NCBI GenBank assembly: GCA_020638655.1
Contig: JACKIC010000001.1
Coordinates: forward strand, 248,001-312,000
Reading direction: 5' to 3'
Length of the DNA stretch: 64,000 nt
From: Planctomycetota bacterium
GTDB lineage: Bacteria > Planctomycetota > UBA1135 > UBA2386
The translations under genes were made by a program, and so were the position numbers. Shown here in pieces: positions 28,072-36,112 of this stretch (positions are counted from its first letter, which is position 1; each line of letters begins with the position of its first letter). Under the pieces are notes generated by a model. It was not told where the DNA came from. It worked only from the letters and a program-made list of their open reading frames with translations, and did not search any database.

Positions 28072-29385
28072 TCAGCTGCCGACGACCAGCTGCAGCTGCT
28101 GCAGGGTCTGGGCGACCGGCCGGCTGTCGCTGCCGTGGTAGAGCAGGTTGTCGATCGCGCCGATCTTGGCGATGGCCTGGTCGAGCAGCGGGTCGGCGCC
28201 GCGGCGGTAGGCCCCCACCGAGACCAGGTCGCGGTTCTCCTCGTAGTGCGCGAGCAGCTCGCGCACCTTCTGGGCCCGGCGCCGGTGATCGTTGCTGGTC
28301 ACCTTGGGCATCAGGCGGCTGATCGAACCGAGCACGTCGATCGCCGGGAACTTGCCGCGCTCGGCGATGCGGCGGCTGAGCACGATGTGGCCGTCGAGGT
28401 AGCCGCGCAGCGCGTCGGCGACCGGCTCGTTCATGTCGTCGCCGTCGACGAGCACCGTGAACAGCCCGGTGATCGTGCCGTTGGCGTCGCTGCCGAGCCG
28501 CTCGACCAGCCGCGGCAACGAGGCGAACAGCGACGGCGGATAGCCGCGCAGCGTCGGCGGCTCGCCGGCGGCGAGGCCGACTTCGCGCACGGCCATCGCG
28601 TAGCGGGTCACCGAGTCCATCATGAACAGCACGTCGGCGCCCTGGTTGCGGAACGACTCGGCGATGGTCACGGCGGTCAGCGGCGCCTTGAGCCGCAGCA
28701 TCGGCGCGGCGTCCGAGGTGCAGGCGACGACGACGCTCTTCTGCAGCCCTTCGGGGCCGAGCGCGTCGGCGACGAACTCCCCCACCTCGCGGCCGCGCTC
28801 GCCGATCAGCGCGATCACGTTGACCTGGCCGGCGCGGCTGCGCGCGATGGTGCCCATCAGCGTCGACTTGCCGACGCCCGAGCCGGCGAAGATGCCGATG
28901 CGCTGGCCCTTGCCGCAGGTCAGCATGCCGTCGATCGCGGCGACGCCGGTCTCGATCGGCTCGGTGATCGGCGCGCGCGCCAGCGGCGACGGCGCCGAGT
29001 TGGTGACCGGACGCAGCGCGCCGACGATCGGCGGCCCGCCGTCGAGCGGCTGGCCGAGCGCGTCGACGACGCGGCCGAGCAGGCCGGCGCCCACCGGCAC
29101 GGTCAGCGGCCGGTGTTCGTTGCGCACGCGGTCCCACGGCGCGACGCGATGCTGCTCGCCGAGGGCGAGCACGACCGCGTCGTGATTGTCGAAACCGACG
29201 ACCTCGGCCGGGATCGGCAGCTTGCCGTCCTCGGCGTCGATCGTGCAGCAGTCGCCGATCGCGGCGCGCAGGCCGGTGACCCGGATGGCGATGCCCGAGA
29301 TCGCGCGCACGCGCCCTTCGGCGTGCGGACGATTGACGGCCTTGGCGGCGGCGACGGCGCGCTGCAGCACCTCGGGCAGCGTCAA
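28072..29385 (-). CDS. fliI: Flagellum-specific ATPase FliI
   Basis: A 437-residue F1-beta-like ATPase. The P-loop GSGVGKST is at 168-175. VIALIGERGREVGEF, DVLFMMDSVTRYAMA and PPTLRGYPPSLFA are the flagellar/type III ATPase signatures. It energises export-substrate unfolding at the base of the flagellum. The start is taken as TTG at 29385-29383, whose bases overlap the fliH stop (TTGA) and which gives the expected short N-terminus. No ATG or GTG lies at a fitting position in this frame. Confidence 0.93.
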   Translation of the reverse strand: MTLPEVLQRAVAAAKAVNRPHAEGRVRAISGIAIRVTGLRAAIGDCCTIDAEDGKLPIPAEVVGFDNHDAVVLALGEQHRVAPWDRVRNEHRPLTVPVGAGLLGRVVDALGQPLDGGPPIVGALRPVTNSAPSPLARAPITEPIETGVAAIDGMLTCGKGQRIGIFAGSGVGKSTLMGTIARSRAGQVNVIALIGERGREVGEFVADALGPEGLQKSVVVACTSDAAPMLRLKAPLTAVTIAESFRNQGADVLFMMDSVTRYAMAVREVGLAAGEPPTLRGYPPSLFASLPRLVERLGSDANGTITGLFTVLVDGDDMNEPVADALRGYLDGHIVLSRRIAERGKFPAIDVLGSISRLMPKVTSNDHRRRAQKVRELLAHYEENRDLVSVGAYRRGADPLLDQAIAKIGAIDNLLYHGSDSRPVAQTLQQLQLVVGS

Positions 29386-29969
29386 GACGTCACCTCGCGC
29401 CGCACCTCTTCGCTGACCCGCTCGAGCGCCTCGCGCGGATCGTAGCGAAGCCGGCCGGCCTCGGTCTCGGCGCGCACTGCGCCGCGCGCCACGGTGGCAT
29501 CCGCGACGAAGCGCGTCGCGGCGACCTCGTCGGTGAGCTCGGGCATCTGCTGCAGCCGGGAGGTGACCAGCTGCAGATCGTCGGGGTGCAGGCGCACGAC
29601 GAGGTCGTCGTCGCGGCTGCCGTGCACGCAGTCGCGCAGACAGCGCGCCACGGTCGGCGTCGGGTCGACGAGGCCGGTGTCGAGCGCGTTGCCGACGATC
29701 TCCCGGGCCACCGCCAGACCGAGCTCGACGGCGATGCCGGCGATCTCGTCGATGCGGTTGTTCACCGTGCCGGGCAGCTCCTGCACCTTCGCTTCGACCG
29801 CCTTGCACAGCGCCAGCACGGCGTCGCGCTCCTGCTGCCGGGCCTGCTCGCGCTCGGCGAGCGACAGCAGCCACTGCACACGGTCGGCGTCGCCGGTCGC
29901 GCCGCTGCGGCTGTGCAGCCGCACGCCCACGATCGGTGCCGCTGCAGGAACGATCCGGGTGTCGGTCAT
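29382..29969 (-). CDS. fliH: Flagellar assembly protein FliH
   Basis: A 195-residue FliH: a charged, Gln/Glu-rich helical N-half (LAEREQARQQERDAVLALCKAVEAKV) and a conserved C-half (AVELGLAVAREIVGNAL, LVVRLHPDDLQLV, GAVRAETEAGRLRYDPREALERV). It binds FliI, restrains its ATPase and tethers it to FliN. It is five bases downstream of fliG and overlaps the fliI start. The start at ATG 29969-29967 is unambiguous. Confidence 0.9.
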   Translation of the reverse strand: MTDTRIVPAAAPIVGVRLHSRSGATGDADRVQWLLSLAEREQARQQERDAVLALCKAVEAKVQELPGTVNNRIDEIAGIAVELGLAVAREIVGNALDTGLVDPTPTVARCLRDCVHGSRDDDLVVRLHPDDLQLVTSRLQQMPELTDEVAATRFVADATVARGAVRAETEAGRLRYDPREALERVSEEVRREVTS

Positions 29970-29974
29970 GGCGT

Positions 29975-30979
29975 TCAGACCAGCTGCTCGGCGGCGCCGC
30001 CGGCCTTGATGTCGCCCTTGTCCATCATGTCGCGGATCATCTTCAGGATCTCGTCCTGCGCCGCGAGCACCTCCGACAGCGGCGTCGGGCCGAGCGAATC
30101 ACGCTCCTCGACCACCATGTCGGCGGCGCGCTTGCTGAGGTTCGTCAGGATCGCCTGCTCGACCGCCATCGTGGTCGCCTTGAGCGAGACGGCCAGCTGG
30201 CGCGAGTCGACCGAGGCCAGGATCTTCTGCATCGACTTCTTGTCGAGCTTGGCGATGTCGTCGAACGTGAACATCTCCTCGCGGATCGCGACGGCGATGT
30301 CGCCGTCGGCGACCTCGATCTTCTCGAGCACGGCCTTCTCGCCGCCGCCCAGGTTGTTGAGCAGCGACGCCGCAGCCTTGATCCAGGCCTTGGGCTCGCT
30401 GCGCAGCGTCGTCAGACCCAGGTCCTTGACCTTCTTGCGCATCACCTCGAGCACGCGCTGCACCACGTCGGCCGGCGTGCGGTCGAGCGTCGCGACGCGC
30501 TGCACCAGGTCGGCGCGCAGGTCCTCGGACAGGTAGCGAAGCACCTCACCGCCCTTCTTGCGGTCCAGGTGCGCGAGGAACACCGCGGCGATCTGCGGGT
30601 GCTCCTCGGTGAGCAGGTTGGCGAGGTCCTCGGCGGTCAGCGCCTCGAACATCGCGAACGGCCGCTTCGCCAGGATGTCGCCGGTGGCGCGCCGACTGAC
30701 GTCGCCGCCGCGCTCCTCGCCGAACGCGCGCGTCAGCACGCTGCGCATCAGGCCGCCGACGTCGCCGAGGGCCATGTTGCCCTGGCGCATCTTCTGCACC
30801 GCGCCGCGGTAGACCTGGCGCACGGTCTCGCTGTCGATCGCGATCTCCTGCAGCTCCTGCATCGCACGCGTCACCTTGTCGATGGTGTCGTCGGAGAAGT
30901 TGCGCAGCACCTGCGCCGCCAGCTCCTGATCGATCGACAGCAACAGGGTCGCGATCGCTTTGTCGTTGGCGAATTTCAT
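29975..30979 (-). CDS. fliG: Flagellar motor switch protein FliG
   Basis: A 334-residue FliG with N, middle and C domains of normal length. The middle domain carries the EHPQ motif (LLTEEHPQIAAVFLAHL, about 150). The C-domain contains MFTFDDIAKLDKKSMQKIL and the torque helix with charged residues facing the stator. It joins the MS ring to the C ring and receives torque. It sits 26 bases after fliF. The extreme C-terminus (EVLAAQDEILKMIRDMMDKGDI) is typical. Confidence 0.95.
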   Translation of the reverse strand: MKFANDKAIATLLLSIDQELAAQVLRNFSDDTIDKVTRAMQELQEIAIDSETVRQVYRGAVQKMRQGNMALGDVGGLMRSVLTRAFGEERGGDVSRRATGDILAKRPFAMFEALTAEDLANLLTEEHPQIAAVFLAHLDRKKGGEVLRYLSEDLRADLVQRVATLDRTPADVVQRVLEVMRKKVKDLGLTTLRSEPKAWIKAAASLLNNLGGGEKAVLEKIEVADGDIAVAIREEMFTFDDIAKLDKKSMQKILASVDSRQLAVSLKATTMAVEQAILTNLSKRAADMVVEERDSLGPTPLSEVLAAQDEILKMIRDMMDKGDIKAGGAAEQLV

Positions 30980-31005
30980 GGTCGGTCAGGGTCGGTCCGG
31001 ACGGC

Positions 31006-32520
31006 TCAGGCCTTCTGCTCCATCAGCCACGACTCGAGCAGCTTGGCGAGCGCCGCGGGGTCGCTGGCGATCGACCGCTCGATCTCGCGGCGCATGCGCT
31101 TCTGCTGGTCCTCGGGCGGCAGCTCGTCTTCGTTGATCTCCGGGACTCCGCCGCCCGCGGCGGCGCCCGCGGCAGCCGCAGGGACACGCGCGCCGCTGCG
31201 CTTGAACAGCCCGCGCAGGAACATCACCACGACGATCACGCCGAGGATCTGCCCGATCGTCGGCCCCCAGCGCAGCGCCAGGTCGGCGAAGCCGGGGCTC
31301 GCCGTCGCGAACTCGCTCTCGTCGACCGGCGCGAAGTCGGCGGCCAGCATGCTGAAGGCGTCGGCGCGATCCCTGGTCGAGTCCCAGCCGACGATCGCCT
31401 TGATCGCGTTGCCGAGGTCCTCGGGCTTGAAGTCCGGGGTCTTCTCCGGGTCGAGCAGGTCGCGGGAGTAGAGCACGGCCACCGACAGACCCTTGATCTC
31501 GGGCGCGTACTTGCCGGTGCGGCGCTCGCCGATCTCGGTGACGAACTCGCGGTCCTTGGTCTCGTTCTTCTTGTTGTTGGTCGGCGAGCTGGCGTTCGGG
31601 TCGCTGCCCGCGGCGTCGGCGCGCGAGCTCTGCGTGCTGTCCTTGACCGTCTTCTCGCTCTTGACGATCTGCTCGTTCGGCAACACCTTCTCGCTGCGGT
31701 ACTCCCACTGCGGATCGAGGTCGACCGTGACCGAGACGCTGGCCTTGCCGGGCCACATGCGATCGAGCAGTTCCTGGGCGCGCTCGGTGCGCTCCTGCCC
31801 CATCTTGCTCTGCATCGTCAGGAACTCGTTGCCGCCGGCGCCGCCGAGGTCGTGGTCCGGGTCGTACTGGTAACGCTGCGTGCCGGTGCTGCTGTAGACC
31901 TCGATGTTTTGCCTGGGGATCATCAACTGCGACGCCACCAGCGACGAGGCGCCGGCCGCCAGCGAATTGAAGGTCGCGCCCGGCCGCAGCCGCAGGGTGA
32001 CGGTGGCCGACGGGCGGCTCTCGTCGTCGCGGTCGCGAAACGCGGCGCGACGCTTGGGCGCGCTCGCGGTCACCTGCACGCCGAGCACGCCGTCGAGCCG
32101 CGCGATGGCGTTCTGCGCCATCGCGATCGAGGCGTTGTTGAGCTTGAACGCCTTGGTCTCGGCGTCGTCGATGATGCTGGTCGAGAAGGTGCTGCTCTGC
32201 GCGCCGTCGAAGCCCGCGGCGATCAGCGCCGCGTTGGCGAGGCCGACCTTGGAGCTCTCGACCGAGAACGAGCGACCGCTGCTGTCGATCTTCCAGCCGA
32301 TGCCGGCGGACTGCAGCGCCTGCTGGATCTTGGTCGAGTCCTCGGCGGTGACGGCGGTCTTGACCACCTCGTAGCTCGGCTGCCCGGCGTACCAGACGAT
32401 CGCGCCGAACCCGACCAGCGTCGCCAACGTGACGGCGACGACGACGAGCCGCTGCCCGCTGTCGAGGCGGCTCCAGATGCCCTTCACCTGGGCCAAGAAG
32501 TCGTTGAGGAAGGTTTGCAT
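31006..32520 (-). CDS. fliF: Flagellar MS-ring protein FliF
   Basis: A 504-residue FliF. Membrane helices flank a large periplasmic part: RLVVVAVTLATLVGFGAIVWYA near residue 25 and TIGQILGVIVVVMFLRGLF near 420. The ring-building motifs and the NKKNETKDREF beta-collar region lie between them. The C-terminal cytoplasmic tail (INEDELPPEDQQKRMRREIE, ESWLMEQKA) is the FliG-binding segment. It nucleates basal-body assembly in the inner membrane. It is three bases after fliE. Confidence 0.94.
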   Translation of the reverse strand: MQTFLNDFLAQVKGIWSRLDSGQRLVVVAVTLATLVGFGAIVWYAGQPSYEVVKTAVTAEDSTKIQQALQSAGIGWKIDSSGRSFSVESSKVGLANAALIAAGFDGAQSSTFSTSIIDDAETKAFKLNNASIAMAQNAIARLDGVLGVQVTASAPKRRAAFRDRDDESRPSATVTLRLRPGATFNSLAAGASSLVASQLMIPRQNIEVYSSTGTQRYQYDPDHDLGGAGGNEFLTMQSKMGQERTERAQELLDRMWPGKASVSVTVDLDPQWEYRSEKVLPNEQIVKSEKTVKDSTQSSRADAAGSDPNASSPTNNKKNETKDREFVTEIGERRTGKYAPEIKGLSVAVLYSRDLLDPEKTPDFKPEDLGNAIKAIVGWDSTRDRADAFSMLAADFAPVDESEFATASPGFADLALRWGPTIGQILGVIVVVMFLRGLFKRSGARVPAAAAGAAAGGGVPEINEDELPPEDQQKRMRREIERSIASDPAALAKLLESWLMEQKA

Positions 32521-32523
32521 GGA

Positions 32524-32895
32524 TCAGACCGAAGAACGCGACAGCTTCTCCCAGGCGTCGACCAACTTGTTGCGGACCTCGAGCAGCAGGTTGAAGGCGA
32601 CCTCGCTCTTCGACGCCGCCAACATCACGTCGTGCACCTCGACGTCCTCGCCGAGCGCCAGACCCCTGGTCTTGGCCTGCACGTCCGCCTGCAGCTCGGC
32701 GACCTTGCCGACCGAATCGGCGAGGAACGACTCGAAGCCGCCGGGCGAGCTCGGCCCCACCGGCGCGGTACCGCCGTCGCGCAGCGGACCGACACCTTCG
32801 GGCCGGATCTTCATCGGGTCCTGCATCATCAGGTCCCGCAGGGGACTCTGGTGCAGGTCGAAGCCCATCACCTTGGGTAGCTCGAAGTTGCTCAT
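32524..32895 (-). CDS. fliE: Flagellar hook-basal body protein FliE
   Basis: A 123-residue FliE with a Pro/Gly-rich N-terminus and the conserved C-half (FESFLADSVGKVAELQADVQA, then MLAASKSEVAFNLLLEVRNKLVDAWEKL). FliE links the MS ring to the proximal rod and is among the first exported proteins. It follows flgC by 18 bases and precedes fliF by three, the usual order. Confidence 0.92.
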   Translation of the reverse strand: MSNFELPKVMGFDLHQSPLRDLMMQDPMKIRPEGVGPLRDGGTAPVGPSSPGGFESFLADSVGKVAELQADVQAKTRGLALGEDVEVHDVMLAASKSEVAFNLLLEVRNKLVDAWEKLSRSSV

Positions 32896-32913
32896 GACTG
32901 CTCAGCGCGCCGA

Positions 32914-33357
32914 CTAGCGGCTCATGTTCTGGATGGTGCTCTGCAGCATCGTGCGATAGGTGCGCATCGCGTTGAGGTTGGCGTCCAGGCTGCGCTGGGT
33001 GATCGACAGGTCGACGAGCTCCTGGAACAGGTCGACGTTGCTGCCCAGCACCATGCCCTTCTCGTCCGCGTCGGGGTGACCGGGCTGGTAGAACGACGGC
33101 AGCTGGGAGCGGTCCTGCTCGACCCGGGCCACGCCCACACCCGCGGCGCGCTTCTCGACGCCGCCCTTGCCGTCGACCTCGTCGAGCACCTCCTCGAACG
33201 TCACGATCTGCCGACGGTACGGCTCGTTGGTGGCGTTGCCGGTGTCGTGCATGTTGGTCAGGTTGGCCGAGATGATCTCGGCGCGCTGCAGATCGGCGCG
33301 CAGGCCGGAGGTCGCGATGTCGAAACCGCGGAACACACCACGCATCGGGTCGGTCAT
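32914..33357 (-). CDS. flgC: Flagellar proximal rod protein FlgC
   Basis: A 147-residue rod protein. The N-terminal rod signature reads FDIATSGLRADLQRAEIISANLTNM. The C-terminal coiled-coil partner is VDLSITQRSLDANLNAMRTYRTML. The ATG at 33357-33355 is chosen because AGGTGA lies six bases upstream. A GTG at 33366 that overlaps the flgB stop (GTGA) is the alternative and would add three residues. Exported through the flagellar apparatus, it forms the proximal rod with FlgB and FlgF. Confidence 0.93.
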   Translation of the reverse strand: MTDPMRGVFRGFDIATSGLRADLQRAEIISANLTNMHDTGNATNEPYRRQIVTFEEVLDEVDGKGGVEKRAAGVGVARVEQDRSQLPSFYQPGHPDADEKGMVLGSNVDLFQELVDLSITQRSLDANLNAMRTYRTMLQSTIQNMSR

Positions 33358-33362
33358 GGGGA

Positions 33363-33710
33363 TCACCTGCCGTTGATGGCCTTGTTGAGGGTCGCGAAGT
33401 AGCCGCCGGCGCGACGCGTCATGACGTCCTGCAGCAGCTGGGTCTTGGCCAGCACCGCCAGTTCGTCCATCATCACGACGTTGTTGACGCCCTCGGGCCC
33501 CGAGGTGTCCCGCCCCACGACGGGCAGCACCTTGGCGCCGTCGCCGCCGCGGTCGAGCTCCTGCTTGAGCAGATCCTCGAAGCGCACCTCGTAGCGCTTG
33601 AAGCCCGGCACCTCCTGGTTGGCGACGTTGGTCAACGTCGCCTTGGCGCGCGTGCTGAGCACGTCGAGCATGCGTTGGGTGAACGCCGTGTCGCGATCGA
33701 AGTCGATCAT
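33363..33710 (-). CDS. flgB: Flagellar proximal rod protein FlgB
   Basis: A 115-residue FlgB and the first gene of the flagellar operon. RMLDVLSTRAKATLTNVANQEVPGFK is the rod-family N-terminus with its conserved NxxN-type core. MMDELAVLAKTQLLQDVMTRRAGGYFATLNKAI is the C-terminal helix. It forms the innermost rod. Its 5' region contains the large hairpin described separately. The start is ATG 33710-33708; no better start lies upstream. Confidence 0.92.
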   Translation of the reverse strand: MIDFDRDTAFTQRMLDVLSTRAKATLTNVANQEVPGFKRYEVRFEDLLKQELDRGGDGAKVLPVVGRDTSGPEGVNNVVMMDELAVLAKTQLLQDVMTRRAGGYFATLNKAINGR

Positions 33711-33727
33711 GGTTTTTCTCGCCTGCC

Positions 33728-33764
33728 TCTCAAGCATCGACACAAGGGGGTGTCGTCCTTGAGA
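33728..33764 (-). promoter_or_regulatory. Folded leader of the flagellar operon
   Basis: TCTCAAG (33728-33734) pairs with CTTGAGA (33758-33764), and inside it CGACAC (33738-33743) pairs with GTGTCG (33750-33755). Together they form a 37-base two-storey hairpin with a small internal loop and a six-base apical loop. Its lower edge is 18 bases above the flgB ATG. There is no T-run after it in either direction, so a terminator is unlikely. A protein-binding or translational control element is possible. Confidence 0.5.
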
Positions 33765-33880
33765 ACGGGAGTTCCGGAACCGGTGGATTCCTCGGCAATC
33801 GCCGCTGCCGCGTTCTTCGACACGGAATTGCGCCCGGAAAGTCGGGGCCAGAACCACCGCCGGTGGCCGGTCCTGCGGCT

Positions 33881-34909
33881 ATGCTGCGGCGCATCGTGAG
33901 CGACCCCGGCCCCGTCTCCGGTCAGGCCCGAAAAGGCCTGCGCCCGGCCCCCTCACCCGTGCCGCCGATCCTGCACGCGCCCCGGGCGCCGCGCCTCGAC
34001 GTCGCCGACGGCCTGCGCCAGGGCCTCGACCAGGCCCAGGCCACGATCGCGCCGAAGTTCTTCTACGACGACCTCGGCTCGCGGCTGTTCACGGCGATCA
34101 CGGCGCTGCCGGAGTACTACCCGCCGCGGCTCGAGCGCTGGATCCTGCAGCAGCACCTCGCGGACCTGATCGCCGCCAGCCCCGTGCACGGCTGCACCTG
34201 GGTCGACCTCGGCGCCGGCGACTGCCAGAAGTCCGCGGCCCTGTTCGCCGCCGTGCGCCCCGGCAGCTACGTGGCCGTCGACATCGCCGGCGACTTCCTG
34301 GCGCGCGCGCTGTCGAGCCTGCAGCGCCAGCACCCCGGCCTGCCGCTCTACGGCGTGGTCGCCGATTTCGCCGCGGAGCTGGTGCTGCCCAGAGGCGTGC
34401 CCGAGGCCCGCCGGGTGTTCTTCTACCCGGGCTCGTCGATCGGCAACTTCGATCCGGACGCGGCGACGACCTTCCTGCGCGGCGTGCGCCGGCAGATGGA
34501 CGACGGCGGCGCGCTGTGGATCGGCGTCGACCTGCACAAGGCGACCGACGTGCTCGAGCGCGCCTACGACGACGCGCTCGGCGTCACCGCGGCGTTCAAC
34601 CGCAACGTGCTGCTGCACGTCAACCGGCTCGCGGGCACCGACTTCGACATCGCGCAGTGGGCGCACGTGGCCCGCTACGACGAAGACCTGCGCCGCATCG
34701 AGATGTACCTGCAGGCCGTCGCCGACCTGACCGTCACGTGGCCCGGCGGGTCGCGCCGTTTCGCCGCCGGCGAGCGCATCCACACCGAGAACTCCTACAA
34801 GTACACGCTCGACGGCTTCGCCTCCGTGCTGCAGCGCGCCGGCCTGCGTGTCGCCGGCTCCTGGACCGATCCGGATCGCCACTATGCGTTCTTCGTCGCC
34901 GCGCCCTGA
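33881..34909 (+). CDS. egtD: L-histidine N-alpha-methyltransferase EgtD
   Basis: A 342-residue SAM-dependent methyltransferase that trimethylates histidine to hercynine, the first step of ergothioneine synthesis. The family opening FFYDDLGSRLFTAITALPEYYPPR, the SAM loop WVDLGAGDCQKSAAL, FFYPGSSIGNFDPD and HTENSYKYTLDGF (substrate-binding block) are all present. The start is probably ATG 33881; GTG 33863 and GTG 33896 are alternatives. egtB follows after nine bases. The flagellar operon diverges from it, sharing about 170 bases. Confidence 0.93.
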   Translation: MLRRIVSDPGPVSGQARKGLRPAPSPVPPILHAPRAPRLDVADGLRQGLDQAQATIAPKFFYDDLGSRLFTAITALPEYYPPRLERWILQQHLADLIAASPVHGCTWVDLGAGDCQKSAALFAAVRPGSYVAVDIAGDFLARALSSLQRQHPGLPLYGVVADFAAELVLPRGVPEARRVFFYPGSSIGNFDPDAATTFLRGVRRQMDDGGALWIGVDLHKATDVLERAYDDALGVTAAFNRNVLLHVNRLAGTDFDIAQWAHVARYDEDLRRIEMYLQAVADLTVTWPGGSRRFAAGERIHTENSYKYTLDGFASVLQRAGLRVAGSWTDPDRHYAFFVAAP

Positions 34910-34918
34910 GCCCCGCCC

Positions 34919-36091
34919 TTGAGCGAATCCCGCCGACTCGACGCCGACCGACTCGTCGCCGCGCTGCACGATGCGCGGCAGCTGACGCTCGCTTCGAGCA
35001 TGGACCTCGACGACGCGCGCTGGATGGTGCCGTACGCGGTCGAGATCCAGCCCGTCGCGTGGGACCTCGCGCACATCGGCTGGTTCGCCGAGTTCTGGCT
35101 GCTGCGCGGACCGCACCGCCTCGGTCGCGACGGGCTGCAGAACGCCGCCGCCCCGCCGCGCTGGTTCGGCCCCGACGAGCACTACGACTCCGCGCAGATC
35201 GCGCACCGAAACCGGTGGCGCATCGAGCTGCTCTCGCGCGAGCAGCTGCAGGAGCGCCTCGCCGCGCAGCTCGCCGCAGTGCAGACGCACATCGCCGCCA
35301 ACGCCGGCGACCCGGACACGCGTTACTTCGCGCACCTGTCGCTGTTCCACGAACTGATGCACGTCGAGGCGCTCGCCTGGACGCGCAACTCGCTGCAGTA
35401 CCCCGCGCCACCTGGCGTGACGATGCCGCGCGTGCCGAAGGCCGAGCAGATCGCCGTCAGCCGCGAAGAGCACGACGTCGGCACCGACCCGATCACCGAC
35501 TTCGCGTTCGACAACGAGATGCCGCGGCACCGTGTGCACCACGACGCGTTCTCGATCGACTCGCAGCCGGTGCGCAACGACGCGTTCGCGGCGTTCGTGG
35601 ACGACGACGGCTACTCACGCGCCGAGTTCTGGCCGTCATGGTGGCTCGCTTCGCGCGACCACCGCACCATGCCGGCGCGCTGGCGACGGGCCGAAGACGG
35701 CAGCTTCGAACATCGCCACTACGACCGCTGGTCGCCGCTGCCGCCCGACGAACCCGTCGTCCACGTCAACGCGCTCGAGGCCGAAGCCTACTGCCGCTGG
35801 GCGAAGCGCCGGTTGCCGGAGGCCTGGGAATGGGAGATCGCCGCCGGCTACGGCATGCAATGGGGCCACAGCGTCTGGGAATGGACCGCGACGACGTTCG
35901 CGCCCTACGGCTTCGGCTTCCGCCCGGGTCCCTACACGACCTACTCGGCGCCGTGGTTCCACCACCAGCGCGAGGTGCGCGGCGGCGCCTACACGACCCA
36001 TGCGCTGATGCACGACCGGCGTTACCGCAACTTCTTCCTCGCGCACCGCACCGACGTGTTCACGGGCTTCCGCACCGCGGCCGACGCGTGA
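34919..36091 (+). CDS. egtB: Hercynine oxygenase EgtB (sulfoxide synthase)
   Basis: A 390-residue non-heme iron enzyme. The DinB-like N-domain supplies the iron ligands (WDLAHIGWFAEFW and LFHELMHVEAL, a HxxxHxE arrangement). The C-terminal FGE/sulfatase-modifying domain follows (AYCRWAKRRLPEAWEWEIAAG, WEWTATTFAPY, REVRGGAY, NFFLAHRTDVFTGFRTA). It joins a thiol to hercynine with O2. The start is TTG at 34919, nine bases after egtD. EgtA, EgtC and EgtE are absent here, so the thiol donor (gamma-glutamylcysteine or cysteine) and the lyase are unknown. A selenoneine enzyme is the less likely alternative. Confidence 0.88.
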   Translation: MSESRRLDADRLVAALHDARQLTLASSMDLDDARWMVPYAVEIQPVAWDLAHIGWFAEFWLLRGPHRLGRDGLQNAAAPPRWFGPDEHYDSAQIAHRNRWRIELLSREQLQERLAAQLAAVQTHIAANAGDPDTRYFAHLSLFHELMHVEALAWTRNSLQYPAPPGVTMPRVPKAEQIAVSREEHDVGTDPITDFAFDNEMPRHRVHHDAFSIDSQPVRNDAFAAFVDDDGYSRAEFWPSWWLASRDHRTMPARWRRAEDGSFEHRHYDRWSPLPPDEPVVHVNALEAEAYCRWAKRRLPEAWEWEIAAGYGMQWGHSVWEWTATTFAPYGFGFRPGPYTTYSAPWFHHQREVRGGAYTTHALMHDRRYRNFFLAHRTDVFTGFRTAADA

Positions 36092-36112
36092 AGTCCCCGC
36101 GCCGCGCGCCGC

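Noticed and set aside
33711..33880. Sigma-54 or sigma-28 promoter for the flagellar operon
   Set aside because: No TGGCAC-N5-TTGC or sigma-28-type element could be found in the gap on either strand.
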